The position numbers were made by a program, and so were the translations under genes. Source: Melioribacteraceae bacterium (lineage in GTDB: Bacteria; Bacteroidota; Ignavibacteria; Ignavibacteriales; Melioribacteraceae). From it: 9,996 bases of DNA. The stretch spans positions 1-9,996 of the forward strand of contig JALSTL010000131.1 of the NCBI GenBank assembly GCA_026983755.1, written 5' to 3'. Positions 1-7,018 of the stretch are shown here, one piece after another; the stretch's first letter is position 1; the number at the start of each line of letters is the position of its first letter. The notes beneath the pieces are model-generated. The model saw only the letters and a program-made list of their open reading frames with translations. It did not search any database and was not told where the DNA came from.

Positions 1-380
1 CTCCGCAAGCAATGTATCACATGGACGTAACGGATTTGAAATTTGAAGATGAGTTGTTTGATATAATTTTTTGTATAAGTGTTATGCAATATGTAGAAGA
101 TGATATTAAAGGTTTTAAAGAAATGTACAGAGTTTTAAAACCGAACGGACAATTAATATTTGCAAGCGGAATAGATGAAACAAAACAAGCAACGGAAGTA
201 TATAAACAAAGAACCGCCGAACATAATTTTACGGTAAGAACTTACGGTTGGGATGTAAAAGAAAAAATGAAACAAGCCGGCTTTAACATAAAACTTTTTA
301 ATCCGTATAATGCTTCATCAAAAGATGAAAGAGCAAAATACGGATTGGGTATTCATACAATATTTTTAATGCAAAAATGA
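1..380 (+). CDS. Class I SAM-dependent methyltransferase, C-terminal part (5' end outside window)
   Basis: The reading frame is open from the first complete codon at position 3, ahead of the first visible Met at 12, so this is the 3' part of a longer gene and not a gene starting at 12. About 125 residues are visible. They match the second half of a Methyltransf_11-type Rossmann fold: an acidic strand end (DVTDLKFED), the FDIIFCISVMQYVEDD segment that corresponds to the usual FDvV...vleHv motif, and the helix-turn YRVLKPNGQLIFA equivalent to the RvLKPGG signature. The family transfers a methyl group from S-adenosylmethionine. The SAM-binding GxGxG motif must lie upstream of the window, and the substrate cannot be told from this part. 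The C-terminal 45 residues have no recognisable motif. The gene converges on the leftward pilin-like operon with only 14 nt between the stop codons, and I see no terminator hairpin there. Confidence 0.85.
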   Translation, partial: PQAMYHMDVTDLKFEDELFDIIFCISVMQYVEDDIKGFKEMYRVLKPNGQLIFASGIDETKQATEVYKQRTAEHNFTVRTYGWDVKEKMKQAGFNIKLFNPYNASSKDERAKYGLGIHTIFLMQK

Positions 381-394
381 CATACAAAATTCAA

Positions 395-1672
395 TCAATC
401 GTCAATTTCTTTCGGTAAAGATTCGAACCAAGAAACCACTTCGTATTTTAACTGTGGAAAATGCGGAGGAGATTTTATTTTAAATCTTTCGTCATAAGTA
501 TGAACAAATTGATAACCTTTATACGGCTTTCCCGTGCTCCAACTATATCTCGCAGTTACTCGTATATCGTTAGCTATCAAACCGCCGAGTATTTTCCACC
601 TACTTAAAACACCGTCGTTATTTACAAGTCTGTTATCCGGCCCAATATTCCCGTTTTTGGCAAACATGGAAGCTTGGGTAATTATGTCGTGATGCTTTGT
701 ATGGTTATTATATTGAAGTCTTATATTATTTTCGGCAACCAAACCAAGCATATCATCGGAAGTTTTATCTATTCTCGGATCATTTTTATATTTAATATCA
801 TCAGTTTGAAATATATTACCGGCGTGTGAATTTCCGCGTGCGGAAGCAACAACGGTTAGTTTTCCTTTCAGAGTACCTTTAATAAAAACATTTCCTTTTT
901 CAACAAAAATAAGACCGTTTGGAGCAAATGTTTTTAACGGCACTGTTTTTCTTTTACTCCATTTCGGAGAACCGTCAAAAATTCTATATTTATATGTAAT
1001 TTTACCGTTTCCTAGAAGTCTAATTTTTACATCAACTTTATGTCCTGCCCCGGTTGTATCTTTAATTACAGCTCCATTTAAAGACGCTGCAGTTCGCATT
1101 CCCGTAGTATCGAAATCAACCGGTTTATCAACGCCTTTTTCATAACCTTTTTGGAAATCCGGATTTTTAGTTGGTCCCCATTTTCTTAGGTTTCCTTTCA
1201 TAGTTACTTTACCCATAAAAACAGGATCTCCGTATGTTATTAAATTACTGTTCACATGAAAAGGTCCTCTGAAAGTATCACCTGTTGCCGGAATTGCCGA
1301 AATATGTCCATAGAAGTTACCGTATTTGGAATAATCTTCTCTTTTTAGTTTTACTTTAACGGTTTTTTCTTTACCATTAAACCTAGCTGTAGAAGTAATG
1401 ATTTTCAGTGAACCGGCTAGAGCAACTGTGGTTTCTATTTTCCCACCGTCAAAATCGGTTTTCGGAAATCCGGCAGACCAACTATTATTTTCGAACACTT
1501 TATGTGCTGCCATATTTGCGGCAGATTGTGCCAAATTATTTACTTTCGTTTCCGTATAATAATCGGAAAAATTTTGTAAGGCTGTTGTTGCTACTCTACT
1601 GTTATTTCTAGTAAAAACCAAAAAGATTGTACTGAAACCCAGTACTAATAAAATTGCTGCTTTACCACCCAT
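395..1672 (-). CDS. Pilin-like single-pass protein C2 (PilX/DUF4900-like), last gene of the operon
   Basis: 425 aa. Residues 1-3 (MGG) are followed by a hydrophobic helix at about 5-20, then TRNNSR and a soluble domain, the layout of a pseudopilin or minor pilin held by its N-terminal helix. The first 60 residues include an alanine-rich helix (NNLAQSAANMAAHKVF), then FDGG at 74-77 and a beta-rich stretch, which recalls PilX-type pilins. The segment near 131-144 (GDTFRGPFHVNSNL) and SDDMLGLVAENNIRL at 305-319 recall DUF4900-type proteins; this is a memory-based comparison. It is a clear paralogue of the 446-aa protein encoded at 3957-5297. Shared blocks are FDGG, YK(N/D)DPR, SDD(M/L)LG(L/I)VA(E/D)N and the C-terminal YDER...SPP.FP.LK. 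No Glu is present at the usual pilin +5 position. The start ATG lies 7 nt after the B2 stop and has AGG upstream. Exact function unknown. Confidence 0.8.
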   Translation of the reverse strand: MGGKAAILLVLGFSTIFLVFTRNNSRVATTALQNFSDYYTETKVNNLAQSAANMAAHKVFENNSWSAGFPKTDFDGGKIETTVALAGSLKIITSTARFNGKEKTVKVKLKREDYSKYGNFYGHISAIPATGDTFRGPFHVNSNLITYGDPVFMGKVTMKGNLRKWGPTKNPDFQKGYEKGVDKPVDFDTTGMRTAASLNGAVIKDTTGAGHKVDVKIRLLGNGKITYKYRIFDGSPKWSKRKTVPLKTFAPNGLIFVEKGNVFIKGTLKGKLTVVASARGNSHAGNIFQTDDIKYKNDPRIDKTSDDMLGLVAENNIRLQYNNHTKHHDIITQASMFAKNGNIGPDNRLVNNDGVLSRWKILGGLIANDIRVTARYSWSTGKPYKGYQFVHTYDERFKIKSPPHFPQLKYEVVSWFESLPKEIDD

Positions 1673-1679
1673 TTTTAAT

Positions 1680-2324
1680 CTACCTATTTCTTAAATTTGG
1701 TGAAGAAATTCTTAATTGTTTCCATACTGCACTGGCATAATGCTCTTGATATTTTTCTTTACTGTTAGACGTATCGTAACCGTAAATATCTTCTAATCTT
1801 AAATCTATTTGAATACTTGTTATCTTGCTTGTTTTTACAACCGGTGTTGGTAAAATATTTCCTTCTATATCAAAATAAGATATTTTAAAATAAGTTATTC
1901 CAAGGTTAGCATCGTTCGGTATTGAGTTGCCAATAACACGATGTAAAATTCTGTCACGCGGATTTGGAGTTTCGTCAAGTTCACGCACCGAACCGGTATA
2001 ATATTTCATTGTATCAACCAATCCGTCGCCATACGGATTTGAAGATGTGGGAATATCGGTTAAAAAAGTTATTGCCGTATCGGTAGCATAAATTATAGAT
2101 TTTGTCGGGTCGGGTATCTTTTCCCAATTTTTACAATATCCTATTTTACTAAAATCAAAATTTATTACCTTTACTAAAGAAACTAAATTTTGTTGAACTA
2201 ATAAATTTCCGGTATAGCTATAAGAGTTTTCTATCGAGGAATCATTAAGTTTGAACATTATTAATAATAACATTCCTCCTATAAACGATGAACCTAAAAT
2301 ATCTAATAAAGTACTTGAGCCCAT
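1680..2324 (-). CDS. PilW-like minor pilin / pseudopilin B2
   Basis: 214 aa. The start MGSS leads directly into a hydrophobic helix at about 6-24. The soluble part carries DFSKIGYC at 57-64, which corresponds to the D-[IFL]-R-x-A-G-Y-x-C region I know from PilW-family minor pilins. It is followed by NPYGDGLVD (96-104) and KYY, then an 'RDRILHRVIGNS' segment where PilW proteins have their LyRr strand, and then a beta strand. LEDIYGY lies at 177-183 and the protein ends LRNR. It is a paralogue of B1 (5324-5977), with Cys64 at the same residue number in both. PilW-type proteins act in the priming or tip complex of type IV pili in the inner membrane and periplasm. That role is inferred here, because no assembly machinery is visible nearby. 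AAGGA sits 9 nt before the ATG. The gene follows A2 by 18 nt and precedes C2 by 7 nt, in one transcription unit. Confidence 0.78.
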   Translation of the reverse strand: MGSSTLLDILGSSFIGGMLLLIMFKLNDSSIENSYSYTGNLLVQQNLVSLVKVINFDFSKIGYCKNWEKIPDPTKSIIYATDTAITFLTDIPTSSNPYGDGLVDTMKYYTGSVRELDETPNPRDRILHRVIGNSIPNDANLGITYFKISYFDIEGNILPTPVVKTSKITSIQIDLRLEDIYGYDTSNSKEKYQEHYASAVWKQLRISSPNLRNR

Positions 2325-2342
2325 TTATTTAATTCCTTAATT

Positions 2343-2852
2343 TTAAAAATACCAATAACTTCTTATTGAAGACATAACAATTGTATCTTGAATACCATTT
2401 CTGTTTTTCATACCCTCACTTGTTACCTTAACGGTTATTTTTTTATACCAAGTTCGTATATGAGACGGTATATTTGGATTTCCCGGATTAATGTAACATA
2501 CTGCACATTTGACTTCGTAATCATCTGCATCGGGAATATTTTTAATTATATCCAGACCGTTGTAATCGTCCATATCGTCAAAATAAGGATATACTTCGTC
2601 TTTATCTTTGCCTAATTTGTTAACTAATGTCAAGTTAGACAGTAATTCCGCCGGATTCTTCACATTATATTCGTCAAAATTTTTGGTAAATGCTTCTTCT
2701 ATAACGGAATTTGCAACGGAAGTAGCTAAAATTTCCACTTTGTTATCAACCAGTATTTCATTTGTATTAAGATTTCCGGTATTTACTTTTAGTATAACTA
2801 CCGAAAGCAACATTAGTGCTCCAATAGTTATCATCATTTGTCCGCCGTTCAT
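2343..2852 (-). CDS. Pilin-like protein A2, short paralogue without Ser/Gly/Lys tail
   Basis: 169 aa. MNGG is followed at once by a hydrophobic helix (about 6-22) and a Asn/Thr-rich turn, then an amphipathic helix with VANSVIEEA at 46-54 that extends the membrane helix, as in the N-terminal spine of pilins. The soluble domain has YFDDMDDYNG at 90-99, a distinctive acidic motif shared with A1 (YFDDFDDYNG at 92-101), and WYKKITVKV near 135-143, matching FYKKMVVKV in A1. It holds two cysteines near 116 and 119 (KCAVC) that A1 lacks. It ends at the point where A1 continues into its repeat tail. I know no named family for it; a role as a minor pilin or pseudopilin is inferred from the N-terminus and from the PilW-like and PilX-like genes downstream. 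The start codon has AGG about 8 nt upstream. A 62-nt gap separates it from the upstream methyltransferase gene. Confidence 0.78.
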   Translation of the reverse strand: MNGGQMMITIGALMLLSVVILKVNTGNLNTNEILVDNKVEILATSVANSVIEEAFTKNFDEYNVKNPAELLSNLTLVNKLGKDKDEVYPYFDDMDDYNGLDIIKNIPDADDYEVKCAVCYINPGNPNIPSHIRTWYKKITVKVTSEGMKNRNGIQDTIVMSSIRSYWYF

Positions 2853-2880
2853 TGTTATAACCTATTTATGTTTCTTGTTT

Positions 2881-2908
2881 AAATTTTTTTAGACTAAAAA
2901 ATTTTTTT
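2881..2908. other. A/T-only hairpin between the membrane methyltransferase and A2
   Basis: In the 62-nt gap before A2, a T run (2885-2890) can pair with an A run (2896-2901) across the loop AGACT, and seven T residues follow on the + strand. Read in operon orientation (minus strand) the hairpin is not followed by a U run, and the stem has no G-C pairs. It would be a poor intrinsic terminator for the operon. It may be incidental in AT-rich DNA, or it could mark an RNA processing site between the two cassettes. Confidence 0.25.
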
Positions 2909-2914
2909 CATCTT

Positions 2915-3943
2915 TTATAAAATTTTAGGTATAAACCTATACGGAGTTTTTTGAAAATAATTTTGATATTCCGGGTCCCGCAAAAGATGATCCTCTTCTT
3001 TAATTGCTCTAACTATATAAATAATTGTCCACATTATTAAAGCAAAGAATGTTATACCGTTCATAACCGGTATTGTTAAAATCCACCAAGCAAATACTTT
3101 GGAAGCATAAGCAGGGTGCCTTACAAATTTATATGGACCTCTTTTAACCGTACCTCTGTTTGTTAAATTACTACATTTACTGCCAAGTGAAATCGTAGCA
3201 CTTACATAAATTGCGTATGCAATTAAAGCAACAATTAATAAAATATAGTTCAACGTAAACGGAAGTATCAATTTTTCATCATCGATATTCCAAGGGAAAT
3301 AGTCTGTTGTTATAGCATTAAACGGAGGATAACAGGCTAATGTAAAAATCCAACTTACAAATGAAGTATCAACCGAACGAACAGTATTATTAAGCTTTTT
3401 GGATTCAATCAAATATCCAAACAAAAAGAATGAAGTATCTATAAAAAATAAGACGGAAGTAATAAGAGAATACCAATAATAGAGAGGAATATCCATATTT
3501 TTTATACCGGTTACAAATGCAACTGTATTTTTTACCAAATTCCAATTATAAACCGTAAAACTTAGCATTACCGGGATGTAGAACATTTTTACAAATAAAA
3601 ACAATAAATCTTTTGTTTTATGTTCGGGAATTATTTTAATTTTTTTTTGGTCGGGAATTTTTAATATAAAGTATTTATAAAATATATTAGAGACAATATC
3701 ATATAATAAATAAAATCTTAAATGAGTTTGTTCTTTTGTTGTAAACGTTTGAAACCAACAAAAAACCAAATAAATAATAGCAATAGAATTTAAAATAATT
3801 GTAGCTTCACTTCCCAAAAAATCTATGTAATAGGGAAGAAAATTATATACTCCCAATAAAAATATAACGACTATTGATTCATTAATAGTATTTTTTATTT
3901 TATCAAGAGTTAATGTACTTTTTAAATAAGCAATAGTTGTCAT
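2915..3943 (-). CDS. Multi-pass membrane methyltransferase, ICMT/PEMT-like
   Basis: 342 aa. The C-terminal third carries the ICMT/phospholipid-methyltransferase signature: RGPYKFVRHPAYA at 268-280, a membrane segment at about 283-311, then KEEDHLL (315-321) and EYQNYF (325-330), ending RFIPKIL. In this superfamily the RHPxY and (R/E)xE.. elements bind S-adenosylmethionine at the membrane face, and substrates include prenylcysteine, phospholipids and other lipophilic acceptors. The N-terminal 225 residues hold about five further hydrophobic segments (near 25-40, 46-66, 113-133, 156-177 and 192-206), making the protein much longer than the roughly 150-200 aa bacterial homologues. I do not recognise that half. 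The gene follows C1 by 13 nt and precedes A2 by 62 nt, placing it between two copies of the pilin-like cassette. No Shine-Dalgarno sequence is visible before the ATG, unlike its neighbours, so translational coupling to C1 is plausible. The substrate is unknown. Confidence 0.85.
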   Translation of the reverse strand: MTTIAYLKSTLTLDKIKNTINESIVVIFLLGVYNFLPYYIDFLGSEATIILNSIAIIYLVFCWFQTFTTKEQTHLRFYLLYDIVSNIFYKYFILKIPDQKKIKIIPEHKTKDLLFLFVKMFYIPVMLSFTVYNWNLVKNTVAFVTGIKNMDIPLYYWYSLITSVLFFIDTSFFLFGYLIESKKLNNTVRSVDTSFVSWIFTLACYPPFNAITTDYFPWNIDDEKLILPFTLNYILLIVALIAYAIYVSATISLGSKCSNLTNRGTVKRGPYKFVRHPAYASKVFAWWILTIPVMNGITFFALIMWTIIYIVRAIKEEDHLLRDPEYQNYFQKTPYRFIPKIL

Positions 3944-3956
3944 TTAAATATTAAAA

Positions 3957-5297
3957 TTATTTAGGTGGATCGCCTTCGTACCAAGCCAAAACATTAAATC
4001 CTTTTAGTTTCGGAAAACTTGGCGGTGAAATTGTTTTTAATCTTTCATCATAATCATATTTTCTACCATAACCCCAAAGTTGACCTGTTTGGGGATCGAA
4101 TTTGCCTACTTTCATTCTTTTATGTTCAATTAAAGAACCGTAAAAATTAATTATACCGGCATCTGGTTTTGTTTCGGCATTTTCTGCCGTTAGTCCGCCC
4201 CATTGAACATAAATTGCAGCTTGAATATTTATATCTTTATTATTGGGGGGAGTATCTGCAACAACAACGGCATTATCGGCAACAATTCCCAATAAATCGT
4301 CTGAAGGTACTTTCCTCGGATCATCTTTATATGTTACATCGTCATCCAATAAAACCATTCCCTTTCCTCTTTGTTTTTTACCGTGGCAAGTTATTAATAA
4401 TTGTCCATCTAATTTACCTTTTAATCTTACAACGTAATTATCGGCATAGATAACTTTATTAGGTACTTTCGAATTAATATCGTAAGTTGTTGGACGTCCG
4501 TTTTTTGTAAATTTAACATCCATATATTTACCCTTGAGATCAATAAACAAGGTATCTAAACTAGGAGAGTTCCAACCGACCCTTTGCCCTTTATATTTTT
4601 TTTTGCCTTTATTGTTTCCGTACAAATACCATCCGTTTTTTTTCGCAATATTTCGTAAATTCCGCATAACCCCGCTTGGTCTTACCAGTTTTATATTAAA
4701 ATGTAATTTATTCGGATCTACATTGGGGTAATGCTGATCCTTATGTCTTCGGCTATAGTATTTGAAATCAGAGCTTTTTGAATAAACATCACTTAAAAAT
4801 GTAGGATGGTTAAAAACCGGGATACGAGAACGGCAATAAATTGCTCCTTTTACCGTATCGGAACCAGTCCACCAAATACCGCCGGAGTTTTCACTATATG
4901 ATGCCATCTTGGTTAACTTTTGCGGTCCGTATAAAACAAGTACAACTTTATGTTTTTTATTTTCATCCTTACCGTAATATGCATCCGTTCTAATTCTATA
5001 TAAATCGGAATATGTGGAATCTTGAACCAGAACCGATGTAACGGTACCGCCGTCAAATTTTTTATTTTTAAAAAATGTTTTTTTCCCTTTTACCAGTTCT
5101 ATTTCTTTAGGTTTTTGCCAAAAATAACTTACAACTATATTGGTTGCGCTTCTGGCTATTTCCAGTGCTTTATTTTCGTTTAGCGTTTCCTCCATGTTTA
5201 AGTTTGCTTTATTGGAAACCGTGAAAAAATTTCTGCCGAATATTAAAAAAATAGCACTGAAACTTATAACTAATATTAAAATTGCTCTTCCGTTCAT
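3957..5297 (-). CDS. Pilin-like single-pass protein C1 (PilX/DUF4900-like)
   Basis: 446 aa. The start MNGR is followed by a hydrophobic helix at about 5-20, then GRNFF and a long helix (NKALEIARSATNIVVSYFW) of the kind that forms the pilin spine. FDGG at 81-84 leads into a beta-rich region. Later blocks are a lysine-rich stretch near 220-236, YKDDPR near 323-328, SDDLLGIVADN at 332-342 and YDYDERLKTISPPSFPKLKG at 414-433. These blocks are shared in order with C2 (395-1672), while the middle of the protein has diverged strongly. It is more basic than C2. The canonical GFxxxE prepilin motif is absent. It is third of the first A-B-C cassette, 26 nt after B1. By resemblance to PilX/DUF4900 proteins I infer an envelope-anchored minor pilin or pseudopilin. 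A non-pilin surface protein with an uncleaved N-terminal anchor is the main alternative. Confidence 0.8.
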   Translation of the reverse strand: MNGRAILILVISFSAIFLIFGRNFFTVSNKANLNMEETLNENKALEIARSATNIVVSYFWQKPKEIELVKGKKTFFKNKKFDGGTVTSVLVQDSTYSDLYRIRTDAYYGKDENKKHKVVLVLYGPQKLTKMASYSENSGGIWWTGSDTVKGAIYCRSRIPVFNHPTFLSDVYSKSSDFKYYSRRHKDQHYPNVDPNKLHFNIKLVRPSGVMRNLRNIAKKNGWYLYGNNKGKKKYKGQRVGWNSPSLDTLFIDLKGKYMDVKFTKNGRPTTYDINSKVPNKVIYADNYVVRLKGKLDGQLLITCHGKKQRGKGMVLLDDDVTYKDDPRKVPSDDLLGIVADNAVVVADTPPNNKDINIQAAIYVQWGGLTAENAETKPDAGIINFYGSLIEHKRMKVGKFDPQTGQLWGYGRKYDYDERLKTISPPSFPKLKGFNVLAWYEGDPPK

Positions 5298-5323
5298 GAT
5301 TTTATATCCGTTACGTTAATTAA

Positions 5324-5977
5324 TTATCTGTTTTTTAAATTTTTAATGGATATTTTTTTTGTTTTACTTAAAGATGAAAAGTATAATTCCCCTTCTAATC
5401 TTTCAGAATTATCAATACTATATTTATAATTATATCCATATATATCTTCTATTGTGATATTATATTCAACAATTTTTATATCTTCCAAATTACTGATTGG
5501 TGTAAACAAAGTATCTCCCTTATTATTTAAATATGTGAAATGTAATTTGGTAACTCCGTAATTTAGTTCCAAAGGAACATTGCTATTAACTTTTCTATAT
5601 AAATATTTATCTCTAGAATTTAGTGTTTCCGTTACATAATCGCCCAGATAATATTTTACTATATCAACGTTTCCATCTCCGAACGGGTTGTTTTTATTAA
5701 CGGGAACATCCGTTTTGAAAGCCAAAGTAGAATCCGTTGCTTCAACAATAGGATCTTTAATAATATCGGACTTCGATTTATCCATACAATAACCTATTTT
5801 ACTGAAATCGTCAGAAATTAGTTTATTAAGTTCAAACATGTTTTTTTCCAAAATACTTTGTGTATTGTATCTATGATTTTTTTCCACAACCACAGCATTG
5901 TATCTGAAAAGCATTAATAAAAGCAAGCCCCCTACTATAGTTGAACCTATTATAAGCAAAAGAGAACTACTACCCAT
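5324..5977 (-). CDS. PilW-like minor pilin / pseudopilin B1
   Basis: 217 aa. MGSSS leads straight into a hydrophobic helix at about 6-24. DFSKIGYC lies at 57-64, identical in sequence and position to B2, and matches the PilW-family D-x-R-x-A-G-Y-x-C region. Then follow ATDSTLAFKTD (80-90), NPFGDGNVDIVKYY (97-110), RDKYLYRKVNS (122-132) and GVTKLHFTYLN, an order of elements that fits PilW proteins: strand, loop, LyR strand, then a strand before the dGdg loop. IEDIYGY is at 176-182, and the end LKNR parallels LRNR in B2. The expected role is assembly initiation or tip formation of a type IV pilus or pseudopilus in the inner membrane; this is inferred from resemblance. AGG lies about 9 nt before the start codon. 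The gene is 34 nt after A1 and 26 nt before C1, within the operon. Confidence 0.78.
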   Translation of the reverse strand: MGSSSLLLIIGSTIVGGLLLLMLFRYNAVVVEKNHRYNTQSILEKNMFELNKLISDDFSKIGYCMDKSKSDIIKDPIVEATDSTLAFKTDVPVNKNNPFGDGNVDIVKYYLGDYVTETLNSRDKYLYRKVNSNVPLELNYGVTKLHFTYLNNKGDTLFTPISNLEDIKIVEYNITIEDIYGYNYKYSIDNSERLEGELYFSSLSKTKKISIKNLKNR

Positions 5978-6011
5978 TATAAACCTGTATTTATTTTAAA
6001 TTTAATCATAT

Positions 6012-6755
6012 TTACCTTAAGTAAACCGGTGGTTTGGGATGACTATTCCCGGACGAACTTTTGCCGGACGAACTTTTGCCGGATGAACTTTTGCCGGACG
6101 AACTTTTACCCGACGAACCTTTACCGGATGAACTTTTACCGGACGAACTTTTACCGGACGAACTTTTGCCGGATGAACTTTTGCCGGATGAACTTTTACC
6201 CGACGAACTTTTACCGCTACTACTTTTCGGAGGAGCTTTGGGTGTAACGCCGGACATTTCGGGCCAATATCCATAAATTTTTGATGCGGTTACAATATCT
6301 TGTTTCCCATTGGAATTTTTATAAGGGCTTTTAACTTTTACAACCATTTTTTTATAAAAAGTTCTGTTTGAACTAACAGAATCTATATTATCCGGTTCGA
6401 TGTAAAATACGGATACATATACAGATTCTCCTGCTGCGGTTTTGAATTTAAAACCATTATAATCATCAAAATCATCAAAATATTTTGAGGTTGAATCTCT
6501 TTCACCGGAATCCGGCCCTAAATCTTTTATTTTTGTCAAAACCGCACCGTTCGAAATAGAATACGTTGATTTCTCGTCAAAACGTTTTGTGGCAGCTTCG
6601 GCAATTACAGAGTTTGCAACTTCTTGAGCATGTATATTCATTTGGGAAGATGTTGTAATATCATCGGTATTTATCATTGAAGTATTCATTCTTAAAACTA
6701 TAACCGATAATAAAAGCATTGCTCCTATTGCCAATAGCATTTGTGATGTGCCCAT
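6012..6755 (-). CDS. Pilin-like protein A1 with Ser-Gly-Lys repeat tail, first gene of the operon
   Basis: 247 aa. The N-terminus MGTSQ is followed by a hydrophobic helix (about 6-22) and a spine helix with EVANSVIAEA at 45-54. The globular part contains FDE (59-61), YFDDFDDYNG (92-101) and FYKKMVVKV (133-141), all shared with A2. After GYWPE (162-166) the protein continues with a Pro/Lys linker and twelve five-residue repeats of Lys-Ser-Ser-Ser-Gly type (177-236, one with Gly for Ser), then NSHPKPPVYLR. A2 stops at the linker, so the tail is an addition in A1 or a loss in A2. The tail is cationic and should be disordered. It could be a flexible spacer, a polyanion- or wall-binding arm, or a site for Ser modification. 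The start is supported by AAAGGA 7 nt upstream of the ATG and by alignment of the N-terminus with A2. No named family is recognised. Confidence 0.8.
   Translation of the reverse strand: MGTSQMLLAIGAMLLLSVIVLRMNTSMINTDDITTSSQMNIHAQEVANSVIAEAATKRFDEKSTYSISNGAVLTKIKDLGPDSGERDSTSKYFDDFDDYNGFKFKTAAGESVYVSVFYIEPDNIDSVSSNRTFYKKMVVKVKSPYKNSNGKQDIVTASKIYGYWPEMSGVTPKAPPKSSSGKSSSGKSSSGKSSSGKSSSGKSSSGKSSSGKGSSGKSSSGKSSSGKSSSGKSSSGNSHPKPPVYLR
6051..6215 (-). repeat. 15-bp tandem repeat, 11 units, encoding the Ser-Gly-Lys tail of A1
   Basis: Eleven consecutive 15-bp units read on the + strand as variants of GGACGAACTTTTGCC, starting every 15 bases from 6051. A degenerate twelfth (gctactacttttcgg, 6216-6230) follows. 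Nearly all differences between units are synonymous (GGC/GGT for Gly, TCG/TCA and TCC/TCG for Ser); one unit (6111-6125) changes Ser to Gly. The repeat is in frame with the host gene, so gain or loss of units by slippage would alter tail length without a frameshift. The mixture of synonymous variants shows the array is not freshly expanded or is under selection on the protein. Confidence 0.95.
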
Positions 6756-6762
6756 TTGGTTT

Positions 6763-6768
6763 TCCTTT
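6763..6768 (-). promoter_or_regulatory. Shine-Dalgarno-like site of the operon's first gene
   Basis: AAAGGA on the minus strand ends 7 nt before the A1 start codon. Similar AGG-containing sites precede B1, A2, B2 and C2, which supports the chosen starts. The membrane methyltransferase gene in the middle of the operon has none. Confidence 0.5.
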
Positions 6769-7010
6769 TATCGTTTTATTAAACTAATTAATATTATCGT
6801 ACATAATTCCAAAATATTAAATTACTTTTTGATTTATATCACACTTGCAATTTTAATGCCAGTAGATAATTTTTATTTTTATTTGTTTTCTAACATAAAT
6901 AGTAACTTAACCGATATTTTGAAAAAACACTATGAGCCAAAATGAGACACACACATTAATTATACATTTAATAAACTTTGTTTTTAATTTCTTAAACTTG
7001 CCGAAGTTGT

Positions 7011-7018
7011 TATATTTG
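7011..7018 (+). promoter_or_regulatory. Putative -7 element (TAnnTTTG type)
   Basis: TATATTTG lies 30 nt before the start codon at 7049 and fits the Bacteroidota sigma-factor -7 consensus TAnnTTTG. No TTTG sits at the expected distance for a -33 element; the nearest candidates (6977-6980 and TTG at 6998-7000) are too far or too close. A short leader of about 25 nt would result. Confidence 0.3.

Noticed and set aside
2915..3943. The ICMT-type protein as the pilin N-methylase
   Set aside because: N-methylation of pilins is normally carried out by the prepilin peptidase itself, and nothing in the sequence shows that this family acts on pilin N-termini. Kept only as an open question about substrate.
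1408..4731. Several + strand open frames of 64-94 codons opposite the pilin-like genes
   Set aside because: Each lies wholly or mostly antisense to a well-supported gene, has no homology I recognise and no ribosome binding site.
6051..6230. CRISPR-like periodicity
   Set aside because: The units are 15 bp and contiguous with no spacers, and they are in frame with a coding sequence.
6017..6276. Three overlapping open frames (both strands) of 71-85 codons across the repeat array, with peptides rich in LLPDE, CRTNF or KVRP patterns
   Set aside because: They exist only because a 15-bp repeat without stops keeps every frame open. The A1 frame has the N-terminus shared with A2, a Shine-Dalgarno site and operon context.
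395..6755. Recent duplication or assembly artefact explaining the paired cassettes
   Set aside because: The paralogues share only short motifs and differ in length and in most residues. No long nucleotide identity is visible between the copies.
6748..6945. 65-codon + strand frame in the divergent intergenic region, with hydrophobic content
   Set aside because: Its start overlaps the A1 start codon on the opposite strand, it has no ribosome binding site, and its composition is what AT-rich non-coding DNA gives.
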